Assembly (NCBI GenBank): GCA_947172415.1
Contig: OX359200.1
Location: 4,156,501 to 4,220,500 of the forward strand
Length of the DNA: 64,000 bases
Reading direction: 5' to 3'
Source: Chondrosia reniformis
Lineage: Eukaryota; Porifera; Demospongiae; Chondrillida; Chondrillidae
The translations under genes were made by a program, and so were the position numbers. How positions within the stretch are numbered: position 1 is the first letter of the stretch; every line of letters begins with the position of its first letter. This document shows positions 32,520 through 42,932 of this stretch, piece by piece. Below the pieces are notes generated by a model that saw nothing but the letters and a program-made list of their open reading frames with translations, ran no database searches and was not told the origin of the DNA.

Positions 32520-33340
32520 TAATGGAGTGTTTGATTGTCACTCCTGAGTGACTGCTTGAGAGGCTACTTGTCAAGAGTAGACTGTGAGTGTGATTGGATA
32601 TGAATAGTGGAAGAAGGTTGAGAAAGATTCAGTATATGGAAGGGCTAAAAGCTGAGCAAAAGTTGTACAAGCCACCTACATCTAGTGGGGGTGAGAGTAG
32701 AGGAGTTGTCCTCCTTCAGCTGAGGGAATTTGGAGCAGATGATGATTCCAAAGAAGTAACCTGCATCCTTCCAGTATATAGTCATATGCTTGTCTCAAAG
32801 ATTAGTGACAATAAAATGATACTGCACTGTCAAAGTCTGGCAATCGGAATGAAAACTCCTTATTGATGAACAATTGGAGGGCAAGTCTGGTGCCAGCAGC
32901 CGTGAATTCCAGCTCCATTAGTGTATATTTAAGTTGTTGCAGTTAAGTTCATATAGTTGCAAAGGCTTACAAAGGCAGGCTGAGGTGAGAGCTGGCCTAT
33001 CATTGACTGATCTGCGTCACCACGTTATAAGGCAACGAATTCCTTTGAATTGCAGGCAAACAAACTAAGGATATGAAAATGTTCCAGAGTTGCAAGCTGC
33101 ATTTGCATTGTGGAAGGATAAATTCCTCTGGGCTAACTGCTCCAATCCAACTGGGTAATTTGTTGAGAATTTTTTTCTTTGTAAGATGACTTAGTCAAGG
33201 AATGGGGCCGGTAACCCCATGCAACAATTTAAGCCTTTGTCTGGGGAAGTAGTAAATAATCCTTTCAATTTCCAATAATATACACCTCATCATAGAAGAT
33301 TGAGATTTTTGTTTTTTGTTGATTGAGTGGAATTATGAAT
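32520..33340 (+). pseudogene. rDNA relic, plus orientation (spacer, 18S pieces, 3' spacer)
   Basis: 32520-32775 resembles the spacer preceding 18S on the opposite strand (34883-35095). 18S landmarks follow: GTCATATGCTTGTCTCAAAG near 32781 (18S start region), then ATTGGAGGGCAAGTCTGGTG and CCAGCAGCCGTGAATTCCAG (530-loop region) near 32872-32912, with the intervening 18S deleted. Next comes unassigned sequence, then 33195-33340, homologous to the region after 28S on the other copy. CpGs are largely lost and universally conserved bases are mutated, so it cannot be functional rRNA. Confidence 0.8.
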
Positions 33341-33360
33341 TTGGATCGGATCCAGAGTTG

Positions 33361-33429
33361 CTAAATTTCAGTCTAGACCACTAACCACTTACAACGAATT
33401 AGGCCTTAGTGGTCTAGACTGAAATTTAG
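33361..33429. repeat. Perfect 23-bp hairpin in the rDNA core
   Basis: 33361-33383 is the exact reverse complement of 33407-33429 (arm starts CTAAATTTCAGTCTAGACCA), with a 23-nt loop. It lies between the two convergent rDNA relics, near the centre of the inner inverted repeat. Confidence 0.9.
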
Positions 33430-33639
33430 TCACACAATTTCACATTTCCACTTTTGCAGAATTGTAAGTCAAAGGCCCCCTTCCTATTAGTCGATAAAAT
33501 CTCATTTACAAAAAATAAGTCAATTCATTTTCAGTCATTCAAGAAAATGTCGTGTTATGTTCTCATTGTAAAAGTTGGGTTTTTAAGGACTCCGTGCGCA
33601 GTCGCTAGAAGGCAAATATAGATCCCTGAGCCTCACACC

Positions 33640-35095
33640 TAAAGTAAAACAAAAATCAACAATCTTCTATGATGAGGTGTATATTATTGGAAACTTTGAA
33701 AGGAACTCCTTCAAGTTGCTACAAACCTCAAGAACAAAGGCTTATCTTATTAAGGCATGGGGCTACTCTAAAGGTGACAATGTCCGTTCCTTGTTTGACT
33801 GTAATTCATCAAGAGATGTGTATATAACACTTCTGGCAGGGATTCTGACTTAGATGTATTCAGTCATAATAATCCAGCTCAATACCAAATGTCTGAATCA
33901 AAGGTTCCTCTCGTACTAAGCTTTGCAATAACCCATCATCAGTAGGCAACCTGTCTCACAATATGGTCTGAACCCAGCTCATACTTACCATTGCAACAAC
34001 CCTTCATCAGTAGGCAACCTGTCTCATGATATGGTCTAAACCCAGCTCAACGTTTGAGAATAGGTTGAGGTTGTTTCACCATTTGTTTCAACCCCAAAAT
34101 GCCTAATTATTCACTTAACCTGATAAAACTGCACGCACTCACCAGCTACTATATGGTTCATTAGTTGTTCACCCCTAACCCAAATCAGATCAATTTGCAT
34201 GTCAGAACCACTTCAAGCTTCCACTAGGATTTCCTCTGTCTTTGCCCTGTTCAGGCATAGTTCACCATCTTTCGGTTCGCAACAGGCACACTCCACTCAA
34301 ATCCCACCACCTGTGACGCAGATCAGTCAATGATAGGCCAGCCTGCCTTTAAGCCTTTGCTCACCTTGCAATGATCACTGGACTTTGCCAGTCCAGTATC
34401 TATTGTCACTACCTCCCCAGGTAGTGATTGGGTAATTTGCATGCCTTCTGCCTTCCTCGGATGTATATATAGTAGCCATTTCTCAGGCTCCCTCTCCAGA
34501 ATCAAATCCTAATTCTCTGTCACCTGTTGCAACCATGGTAGGCCAATACCCTACCATCAACAGTTGATATGTCAGAAACTTAAATGTACCATCGCCAGCA
34601 CCAGGGCCCTGCAATTCGAACAGTTATCATGAATCACCAAGGGACCAGCCAAAGCTGCATTGGTTTTGTATCTAATAAATACATTCCCAGGATTCCAAAC
34701 TTTCTGCATGTATATTTTAGCTCTAGAATTGCCACAGTTATCCAAGTAGCAGTCATTGTCAAATAAACTATATATAACTGGTTTATTGAGCCATTCACAG
34801 TTTCACAGTTAAAGCATTCATACATAGACATGCATGGCTTAATCTGAGACAAGCATATGACTACTTGCAGGATCAACCAGGTTACTTCATAATCATCGAC
34901 ATCTGCTTTACAGATCCAAATTCCCTCTGCTGGAGGAGGACAACCTCCTCCACTTTATGGAGGTGGCTTGTCTTAGCTTTTAAGCCCTTCCACATATATG
35001 GACTCTTTCTCAACCTTCATCCACTATTCATATCCAATCACACTCATAGTCTACTCTCGACAAGTAGCCCTCGAGCATTCACTCAGGAGTGACAT
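33640..35095 (-). pseudogene. rDNA relic, minus orientation (spacer, 18S 5' end, 28S pieces)
   Basis: Reading the minus strand: spacer 35095-34883; 18S start ACCTGGTTGATCCTGC at 34882-34867, continuing recognisably for about 490 nt (GGCCTACCATGGTTGCAAC, GAGAGGGAGCCTGAGAAATG) to near 34395. Then 28S pieces: GCGAACCGAAAGATGGTGAA (34282-34140 region), CCTCAACCTATTCTCAAAC, a tandemly duplicated AGCTGGGTTTAGACC...CTACTGATGA block, the sarcin-ricin loop AGTACGAGAGGAACC (33917-33903) and the 28S 3' end GACTGAATACATCTAAGTCAGAATCC to about 33850. A whole rDNA repeat is thus compressed to about 1.2 kb. Most of 18S and 28S, and all recognisable 5.8S, are gone. Confidence 0.85.
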
Positions 35096-36008
35096 TCAAA
35101 CACTCCATTTATATCATTCCTTAATTGGTCTTCCCACTCCAGAAGCCAATTATCCAACCCTTTCTTTCACTAGCCAAGAAAGCCCAGTAATATAATTATT
35201 TCCTGGTCTTTTCACACGGCACTGATTGGAAAATGCCACCTTAAATCCTAAACAAATGACTGCTGACAATCTGCCAGTAGGTCAGTCATATTTAGGACAG
35301 TAAGGTGACTCAATGTCTGGGCTTTAATCATTCTGTTTGATCCAAATCTGTGGTACAATCATGACAAACATCAGCTAACTGCAATTGCACTCATTGCAAC
35401 CACAACCCAATGACTTTTCTACTTCAAAATTGCCATTGGTTCTGTTGTAACTTTATAGACAAAAAATCCCAGTCATTCACTGGTATATATTCAAATGATC
35501 TTTTTGGCCAAAGCCTCTTGTATGGGAAGTACATATACGTAAAATCTCGAATGTGATTTCAATGCACTACAAGCCCAAGTCTATCACATCTGAATCTCCA
35601 TGGGAAACAGCTCGAGAGTATACCTCATTCAGCACTGAGGGCAACCGTAACAGCCATCTACTGTTCCCAGTGTTTTTGAGATTCCATTGTTTTTGGCCGA
35701 TTTCCCTTCAATGAAGGTGAAATCTGGAAATTCACACTCAATTGTCATTTCTCCGATAGACAATCATAATACCGTCATTTCCAATGGGAAAAACTCGAGG
35801 CACTTTCGGTCACTCAAAACTCGTACAGATAAGCTTGCCAAGCGTCCAGGATTCAACTGTAGCTTGTTCAAGCCTCTAGTTACGAGCTGTGGAATTTGCG
35901 TGCAATCTGCAATTACATTACTTTGGTCAAACACCACTGATCACATCGATCGTTATCGGGCATTTTTCGAATTACCATCGTAAGGTTTGGGAGCATTCAT
36001 ACGGCACC
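35096..36008. other. Unpaired spacer between rDNA relic and right arm
   Basis: About 900 bp with no counterpart on the left side of the core. It sits where an rDNA intergenic spacer or promoter would be relative to the minus-strand relic, but no recognisable motif supports that. The open frame at 35687-35983 has no known domain and no mirror. Nothing further is supported. Confidence 0.4.
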
Positions 36009-36439
36009 GTCTGCCATATACCGCACTTTCTCGAATCGTACATTTGGCCCATGTGATTTCGCTCACAATGCTCCCCCTTATAGTAGGCAAGAACACAGTG
36101 GCGCGCAAGGGGATGTCAAGAAGTCGCAAAAAGTTTCAAATACATCTCGATATATTTTGACCAACTAAGCCTTTACCAGCTATTACTGCCATTAAAAATG
36201 AAGAAAATTTCACACCTAAGGAGATCAAAGTGTCATTGCTTAATATCCGCTACGGTTACTGAGTAATTATCAAATTTATAAACACATCGAAAAATTTTCG
36301 AAAATTTGGGGATCATTCTCAAATTTTCTTATCCGATATTCTCGAATGACTGAAAACGAAAGAGTTCCACTTCTGTAGGCAACATAATATTTTAGTCATT
36401 CGGCCTAAGCTTGTGAATTTGGAGTGACTGAATGTCATA

Positions 36440-36593
36440 ATTGGTGTTCCTGGCAATTGTGCATGTTGGAGGTTTTTGGCTTTTTGTGGTTTGGCAATCA
36501 TATATGATCTTGGGATTTACTGCAGCTGTTATCAGCCTGATCATTTTGCTTGCAGCTGTCTTTGTTTGTGCCAGATCTAATAGACGTTATTAA
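36440..36593 (+). CDS. Possible terminal exon of a single-pass membrane protein (right arm)
   Basis: Mirror of 31906-32060 with the same reading: hydrophobic FTAAVISLIILLAAVFVCA followed by RSNRRY and TAA. Both copies keep the frame, but the arms are nearly identical, so this is not independent evidence of selection. Confidence 0.35.
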
Positions 36594-37136
36594 TAACAGG
36601 AACAGAACTCTCATTTAAACTAGCTATATATGTATAGCATATACAGTCCATACATATAGTCTAAGATTTTTGACTCTCTATATTCATCACCATCATTGAA
36701 ATCTGGATTAGAATATTACAATTTAGTTGTGTACCTTCTAGATGAAATGAAGTGAGCCAAAAGAAGTGTATATGTATGCGTATACACTTGCTTTATGAAC
36801 TGTATATGAATTTTACGAAAAGACCGATCTTGACTTAATCTAATAGCCCAATATCACATGAATGTATGGATTCTTTCATTTTTGTGCAAAACAATATACG
36901 TAATTATTCATTAATTCTGCTATATATAAATCATATATCTCTTTGATCTCAGCTCACTTTATATTTTCTCACTCTCCTCATCTTTTCATACATAGAACCC
37001 TTTAATGGTATATCAAGTGAGCGCCAATGTATATAGTTTAATATTTCTTGTTTTATGTACATGAGATCAAAGCTGTATATACAAGATTGTGGATTAAAAA
37101 GGTTACATACATGAGAAAAATACATTAAAAAATAAA

Positions 37137-37522
37137 CTATTGTTTGATATTTTGCTTAATTAAGTCGATGGCTGCTAATATGTCACCAAGATGTGGGCGT
37201 CTCTTAGGGTTGCCATGCCAACAACAATTCATTAGATTCCATGAAACATCATCAAATTTATCCAGTCTCTCAGGTCTCAATCCTTCTTGAACTGCCTCCA
37301 GCAACCCATGATGACTGGTCTGAGATTGGTAATTCTTTGGAAGAGAGACATTATTGGAACAGATGAACCAGAAGAGTATTCCAAAAGCATAAATGTCTCC
37401 TTGCGTGTCGTAGTCCTTCTCCGGAGGCATGTAAATCGGGGTACCAACAAAGTCCTCTTCAACCAACACCTTTTGGGCACAGGTACCCAAGTCAGTCAGT
37501 TTTGCACGATTCTTATCAGTCA
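37137..37522 (-). CDS. Second DSTYK-like kinase 3' exon (right arm, open)
   Basis: Mirror of 30977-31363, but without the stop: the frame runs [63 protein letters not shown] and ends IKQNIKQ. This is the kinase C-lobe from the DLG motif to the end. The PPE in place of APE and the lack of the catalytic loop in this exon mean that activity depends on upstream exons not found here. It is probably the 3' end of a truncated paralogue. Confidence 0.7.
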
Positions 37523-38131
37523 ACTGCACACATGAAGTAAGACTATTAATTAAGCACAGGTCAAAAGGTGAAATGTACACTAGTAAACAATGATATCAAG
37601 TGTTAATTAAAATGAATTCTTTCAATATAATATATCAGCAAGTACAGAATATCTCTTTATTGAATGGCTCAAAAAAGGTAACGAATCATACTGCAAACAG
37701 GCAATAATGACATTGATATCAATTGAAAATGTGACTCCTTCAATCCTCCCATTATATATACCAGTGAGCACTGGAATACTCTCTACATTAACAACTTAAA
37801 AATGGCCACCTTTAAATCAATAAGATCTCGAGTTAATATTTCATGCACACATTACATTAAAAGCCAGTCTTTATTCTCATTCTCAGTTTCTCAAATCATA
37901 AACTGTTAAATAATAACAAACCTGTGAACAAGACTTGCATTAGATACAAAAACATAAGAAAGTAGCCTACACAAACCATGCAACATTTCACAATAATTTA
38001 CGGCAGTATTTACAATACAATTAAGGTTCCTATTGCCAATTCTAGTTCAGGAATCAAATAAATTTGAACTGGAAATCAGTCCACTAATTAGAGAATTCAT
38101 GGGTCAGGTCACGCTTTAAAAGTATCCGCCA

Positions 38132-39019
38132 TTAGTACTGCTTTCCAAATTTATCCTTCACTCCAGCTAGGATTATTTCCACCTTCTCAGCAACAACTCC
38201 AATAAGAGGTCTTGATTTTGGTTCCGGATGCCAACATTCGTTCATCAGCTTCCAGCACTCGTCTGTGAACCTCGGCAGTCTTTCGGGTCGAAGGCCCTGC
38301 TTGACATTGGACCATAGCTTGTCCTTACTCCCGCACTGACTGAAGTTGACGGGCAAATCCTTTTGATTGGAACAGATGTACCAGAAGAGGATCCCGAAGG
38401 CATAGACGTCGACAGAGAGGTCGTAGTTTCCCGAGAAGAGCTCGGGTGCCATGTGAATGGGCGTGCCCACTATTGTATGGGTCATCATTGCTTCCGGCTT
38501 ACAGAACCCCAAATCAGTCAATCTTGCCCTGTTGAGTTTATCCAACTGAAAGAAAAAAGAAAAAGAAAAAAATACTTTTTTTAGAATTGGGATAGTAAGT
38601 ACGTATGTACTTTTGGGCAATTGCTTCAATGAAGTGCATACATACACTTTGAATGATTTGGGGTTATCTGGAAGCACAGAATACTAAAGTTTTCGATAAA
38701 TTTATTCAACAACTCATGTACAACTCTTACCAAATTATACCTTTATGAATGCCAAGTACAAATTATTGGCCAACATAAAATAATAATTGCCGAGTATCAC
38801 ACAAATCACCAGCATTAAAGAGCCGATGTACACACGTATACATGCTGATAAATTTCTGACCATATCGTTTTTCAGTTTAATGTCTCTATGAAGGAGACCT
38901 TGACCATGAAGAAATCTGATTCCTTCGACAACATCACGAGCTATCTGCATCAATGTGACTGTATTCAAACCAAGTTTGAGGGCTGAGTGAAGATCTCTGG
39001 GATAACGAGGCATTATCAA
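38132..39019 (-). CDS. DSTYK-like protein kinase, C-terminal half (right arm)
   Basis: Exons 39019-38861 and 38545-38132, mirror of the left copy. The catalytic loop [19 protein letters not shown], the MAPELF block and the C-lobe are intact. It differs from the left arm at a few residues (KNDM for KNVM beside the donor, PRFTDE for PRITDE). The N-lobe is missing, as on the left. The second DSTYK-like exon (37137-37522) follows 0.6 kb downstream. Confidence 0.75.
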
Positions 39020-39054
39020 GTAGACTTATACACAGTAAATCAAAATATGCTAAT

Positions 39055-39200
39055 GCCATTTGAGTGGAGTGATGGTGAGTGAAGGAATCAGTAGACATTT
39101 GAGTGGAGTGATGGTGAGTGAAGGAATTAGTAGACATTTGAGTGGAGTGAAGGAATTAGTAGACATTTGAGTGGAGTGATGGTGAGTGAAGGAATTATAT
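39055..39200 (-). repeat. 39-bp minisatellite, right arm (contracted)
   Basis: About four copies of the unit at 28995-29440, in inverse orientation. The copy-number difference accounts for the ~300-bp asymmetry of the palindrome outside this point. Confidence 0.85.
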
Positions 39201-39546
39201 GTATTGTCCTATATTGAGTCAACATAGCTTATATATAAACTTGAAATTCCATTTCATAGACTTTGATTTCCTTAAGCTCCTTATATTCTATTTAATTTGT
39301 ATACACAAATAACAGAGAAGGTATAGAGTCATTAAGTGTGACATTCCCAGAAACAGCTGTAGAATGGATTATGCATTGTGCTGGAAAATGGTGTTTTAGA
39401 GTTTAATGAATTAAAAATTAGCAATCTTCATGCAGCACACACAATGAATTCATTGCTGCTGCCAAAGCTCACAAATCTTTGATTCATTATAATTACAACA
39501 AATATTCCATGCATTACTTAATATGCAAGACACAAGAATGGCATAC

Positions 39547-40810
39547 CTTCACATGTGATTAAGGTAGATGTAACAACACCACCAGCGCAACCACTGCATA
39601 GCATATTCCAAGCGAGAGGAAGGAAAATCTAAAATACGTATACGTACATAGGTGTCTTTTACTCATATCATGTATTGCATCCATCTGAACAATTCCAGCT
39701 ACTACCAGGTAAGTAAAAATTGCCACCTTCAAGACAGTCTATATATATATGAGAGATCAAAAAGATATCTTAAAGATGACTGAGTGCCTGGCCAAACAAG
39801 TTAGAAGAAAGAACGGCAGTGCTTGTAACTAGTACACTGTGGAACAAGACAGTGATCATGTGATAAGGCTAACAGTACAAAAGTGACATACGGGTATATA
39901 CCCTTATCGCATTATCACTGTCCTTAAATTCTCCCTCATTATCCAGATGTACTAGTTACTGTCGCAACACCCTAACCCAAGTTCTCTTTGATTTCTATTC
40001 CCCCTTTTTCTTGTATGTTATACTTGTAAAATTTTGTTCCTAAAGTTTTCTTGGCAATACATCTCAATATTATGTTGTAGCCGAAGACAGAGGGAGCAGA
40101 TGACCAACCATGCACTTTCAATTGAAAAAATGGGTTGTAAAGTACCCACTTCTAGTATCCTCAGAACTAATTACTTGCTTCCTATCTAGCACATTCAAAC
40201 ATAAGGCTGCCTATTCTCCAGAAGAAGTAGGCCTATACCTGTTTCATCTGCTTGGAGCTGTTATTCACAGCTTCAAAACCTTTCAGTTAGTAAAATCACA
40301 ATGGTTAGGGAGTTGAATAGGCAAAAAATCTATTTGTTGTCAGTTTTAAGGGGATAATCCATACATACGTAAAACAAGGTCATTTTACCTAAATAGTACT
40401 GCAGCTATATTTTTGATTCAATTAGATGCATGTATTAACTCTAAGCTTGAGGTCATACATACATCAAGTTTATAAGAGAATTCTATTAAACAAACATCTG
40501 CACTTGTGTATATATTCTGCCCATAAATCAGCTACTTCTATACATACTGTACACCCTTTATCATATTTAATACACTACAAAATAAATACAGTAGTTTCAC
40601 ATAGTAACTTACATTTTTGTGGACATTGTAATGGAAGAACACAAGCCCTTGTCTTTTCATCAAATAGAGTTCCAACTGGACATTCACAGCCACTCGCACA
40701 AACGGCAATACCAACAACCTGAGGCTCAGTGCATGTACCAATGCAGGGGACACACTCTCCATCCTCTATATCAAAGTAGTGCTGACCATGCACTGAGCAT
40801 GCAGTAGGAC
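39547..40810 (-). pseudogene. TIL/pacifastin inhibitor exons in the right arm (no Kunitz exon)
   Basis: Minus-strand exons: TIL 40810-40613 (198 nt, full length), pacifastin 39738-39669 and 39593-39547. The Kunitz exon expected further upstream (beyond 40890) is deleted, and the tail exon is replaced by the kinase arm. The donor of the first pacifastin exon is ATG|ATATGAG instead of ATG|GTATGAG, so the GT is lost. The coding parts are otherwise open. Not expected to yield a normal protein. Confidence 0.75.
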
Positions 40811-40892
40811 CTGTAGTGTTTTAGAGAACTTTGATACAAATTTAACTGTATTTCTCTATCAAAAATATATCAACTGGAACATATTTTATACA

Positions 40893-41235
40893 TTAATAAG
40901 GCTAGTTTGAGTTTAAAAAAACTCGTGGGGCGCCCATGTAAACTCGTACTACTTGCTGGTTCTTATTAGATGTCCGGTTAACGAATTCCGGACAACTCTT
41001 GTATACCGTCAATTTTTCAAGGCCATATCTCGTAGAAAAGTTTTTGCGCAAGCTATTACATAGTATTAGTAAAGGTGGTTTCTTAATCCTTGGTTCAACT
41101 TTCGACGCTAAGGAGGAAAAGGCTCATTTAAGCTAGAAAATGACAGCCAGCCGAGCGTCCGCCATTTTGGAGACAGACGCGGTTTACAAGGTTACGGAGA
41201 GGAAACCATTAATTTAATTGAAAAAATATAGGGGC
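40893..41235 (-). repeat. Inverted copy of the GT61-upstream module, with IS3EU empty site
   Basis: The reverse complement carries CTCCAAAATGGCGGACGCTC, TTCTAGCTTAAATGAGC and GGGGCGCC-like hairpin sequence in the order seen upstream of GT61 genes. 41156-41161 is the single-copy CGGACG target (inverted), so this copy never received the IS3EU insertion. Confidence 0.75.
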
Positions 41236-41244
41236 CCCTAAAAT

Positions 41245-41420
41245 TTGTATAGTAGGCAAGAACACAGTGGCGCGCAAGGGGATGTCAAGAAGTCGCAAAA
41301 AGTTTCAAATACATCTCGATATATTTTGACCAACTAAGCCTTTACCAGCTATTACTGCCACTCAAAATGAAGCCAATTTCACACCTAAGGAGATCAAAGT
41401 GTCATTGTTTAATTTGTGGG
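41245..41420 (+). repeat. Third copy of a palindrome inner-arm segment
   Basis: AAGAACACAGTGGCGCGCAA to about 41420 matches 36088-36255 directly and 32260-32420 inversely, with several substitutions. It lies exactly between the right end of the palindrome and the resumption of the unit at about 41450, which marks a rearrangement junction. Confidence 0.75.
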
Positions 41421-41919
41421 TCACTCTAAAATTTTATTATCCGACATTTAGAGGCGTCCCTCGTTACGTACGGAAATCGTTCAGTTTTTCTGACTGCAAC
41501 CGTAGCTAGATAAGACCCTCTTTGTCCATTAAAAGAGTTTTTTGTATTACAAAAAGTCCTTGGGATTGGGCAGAGTGTCCATTATCCAGAATTCGGAGGT
41601 CGTCCGCTATTCGGGAGTTGTTAATGTACTAATCGTATACAAAAATAAGTTGGCATGCTGTCCGTTATACGGTGACTGTCCGCTATTGGGAGTGTCCGTT
41701 AATAGAGGTTTTACTGTACTTTGATTCTGGAAAAGTATATATTACCTAGGGTAATGTTATTAAGTAGTCCTTTTTAGGACTAATTAATATTCATACGTAG
41801 TTAAACATGTACATACACACATCGATACATATTTTATACACACTGTACATATTATATGCCTGCAGTACATTTGGAGTATATATATACTGTACATATATAC
41901 TCAAATTCATTTTATCAAG

Positions 41920-42026
41920 GTAAAAATGATGATTTGGAGAACCCAAGCTCAGCATCTGATGTTGCAAAGCAATCAACTCTTCTCTTAGCAACAGTTATCA
42001 TGGTTCTCATTTGCTTCTTTTCTTGA
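41920..42026 (+). CDS. Orphan inhibitor tail exon
   Basis: A 107-nt phase-1 exon after a TTTTATCAAG acceptor encodes [17 protein letters not shown] and the hydrophobic [15 protein letters not shown] end. No plus-strand inhibitor body precedes it; the nearest inhibitor exons are inverted. It is the stranded 3' end of copy 2, cut off by the kinase/rDNA palindrome. Confidence 0.8.
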
Positions 42027-42932
42027 GCCAAGACCTAGCTTTTAATGACTACTATATAGTGCATGCATTTATTTAGCTTTGTTAGATCGAGTTTTCTCTA
42101 TTCTACTATATACCTATTCATCATTGTCCTGCATGATGAGGAATGAACATCTTAATTTTGTTCATAAATTTACTATACATGCATACGTATAACCTTGCCA
42201 ATATTATTTACATAATGTATGCATTCTCTTCCAATTACGTACATATGTGTATTCTATGGCTTTTCTATCACGTTTAATTTTCAGTAGTCTCCTACTGGGG
42301 TTACAAGTTCCCCCTGGTGCTCTTTAATATCTGTCATTATTTCCTTTATATATATGGTCCATGAAGTTTGCAATGCAGTAACATCAATTGGTGCAGATGT
42401 TCTGTTCTGTATGCATTACACAATACAAGTATCATGACCGGTCACTGATGACTACTTACATGTGTGCACACATGTAAGTAGTCATCAGTGACAGGTCTTT
42501 AGATAAGTGCACACACAAAGTTAGTTTGAGGAGAATGGTCTAATCAACATTATACCATTTCTATTATGGCCTCATTCCCACTGTAGAGCACACTGCAGTT
42601 AATATTACGATAAATATAATTCATGTATGTGAAACTGGTGACCACACATTATTTTGACAAATATGTTAATGAACCAGACTGTGATATGGTAGCCTATAAG
42701 AAAACGTTTCATGGACTGCACTAGACAAAATTAAATAAATGATGCTCCTGGCCATGGACCTCAGTATATACTTTGTACTGCTATAAAATTTTGTTCTTAT
42801 TTTATGCATCACATGCAGATCCTGAGGGGTACACCCACATTCCAATATAGACTTTACAGTAGTGAACATTATCCCAAGTGACTTTGACACCCACCTGATG
42901 GTATAGATGGTGTCCCAGAGCAGCTGGTTTAA

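Larger units (their letters stand above)
22855..41235. repeat. Giant inverted repeat (palindrome) centred near 34250
   Basis: Left inner arm 29450-32490 and right inner arm 36009-39050 are almost perfect reverse complements (mirror positions sum to 68499 throughout). Beyond the minisatellite the mirroring continues: pacifastin exons 28459/39738 and TIL exon 27406/40810, then the GT61-upstream module 22855-22925 plus 26083-26370 against 40893-41235. The right arm lacks the Kunitz exon (about 1 kb) and the IS3EU insertion. The spacer 32490-36009 is rDNA-derived. Confidence 0.9.

Noticed and set aside
32594..32866. 90-codon open frame in the palindrome core
   Set aside because: It overlaps rDNA spacer and the 18S-like start; not a protein gene.
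34323..35195. Several 60-80 codon frames
   Set aside because: They lie in the 18S and 28S relics on either strand.
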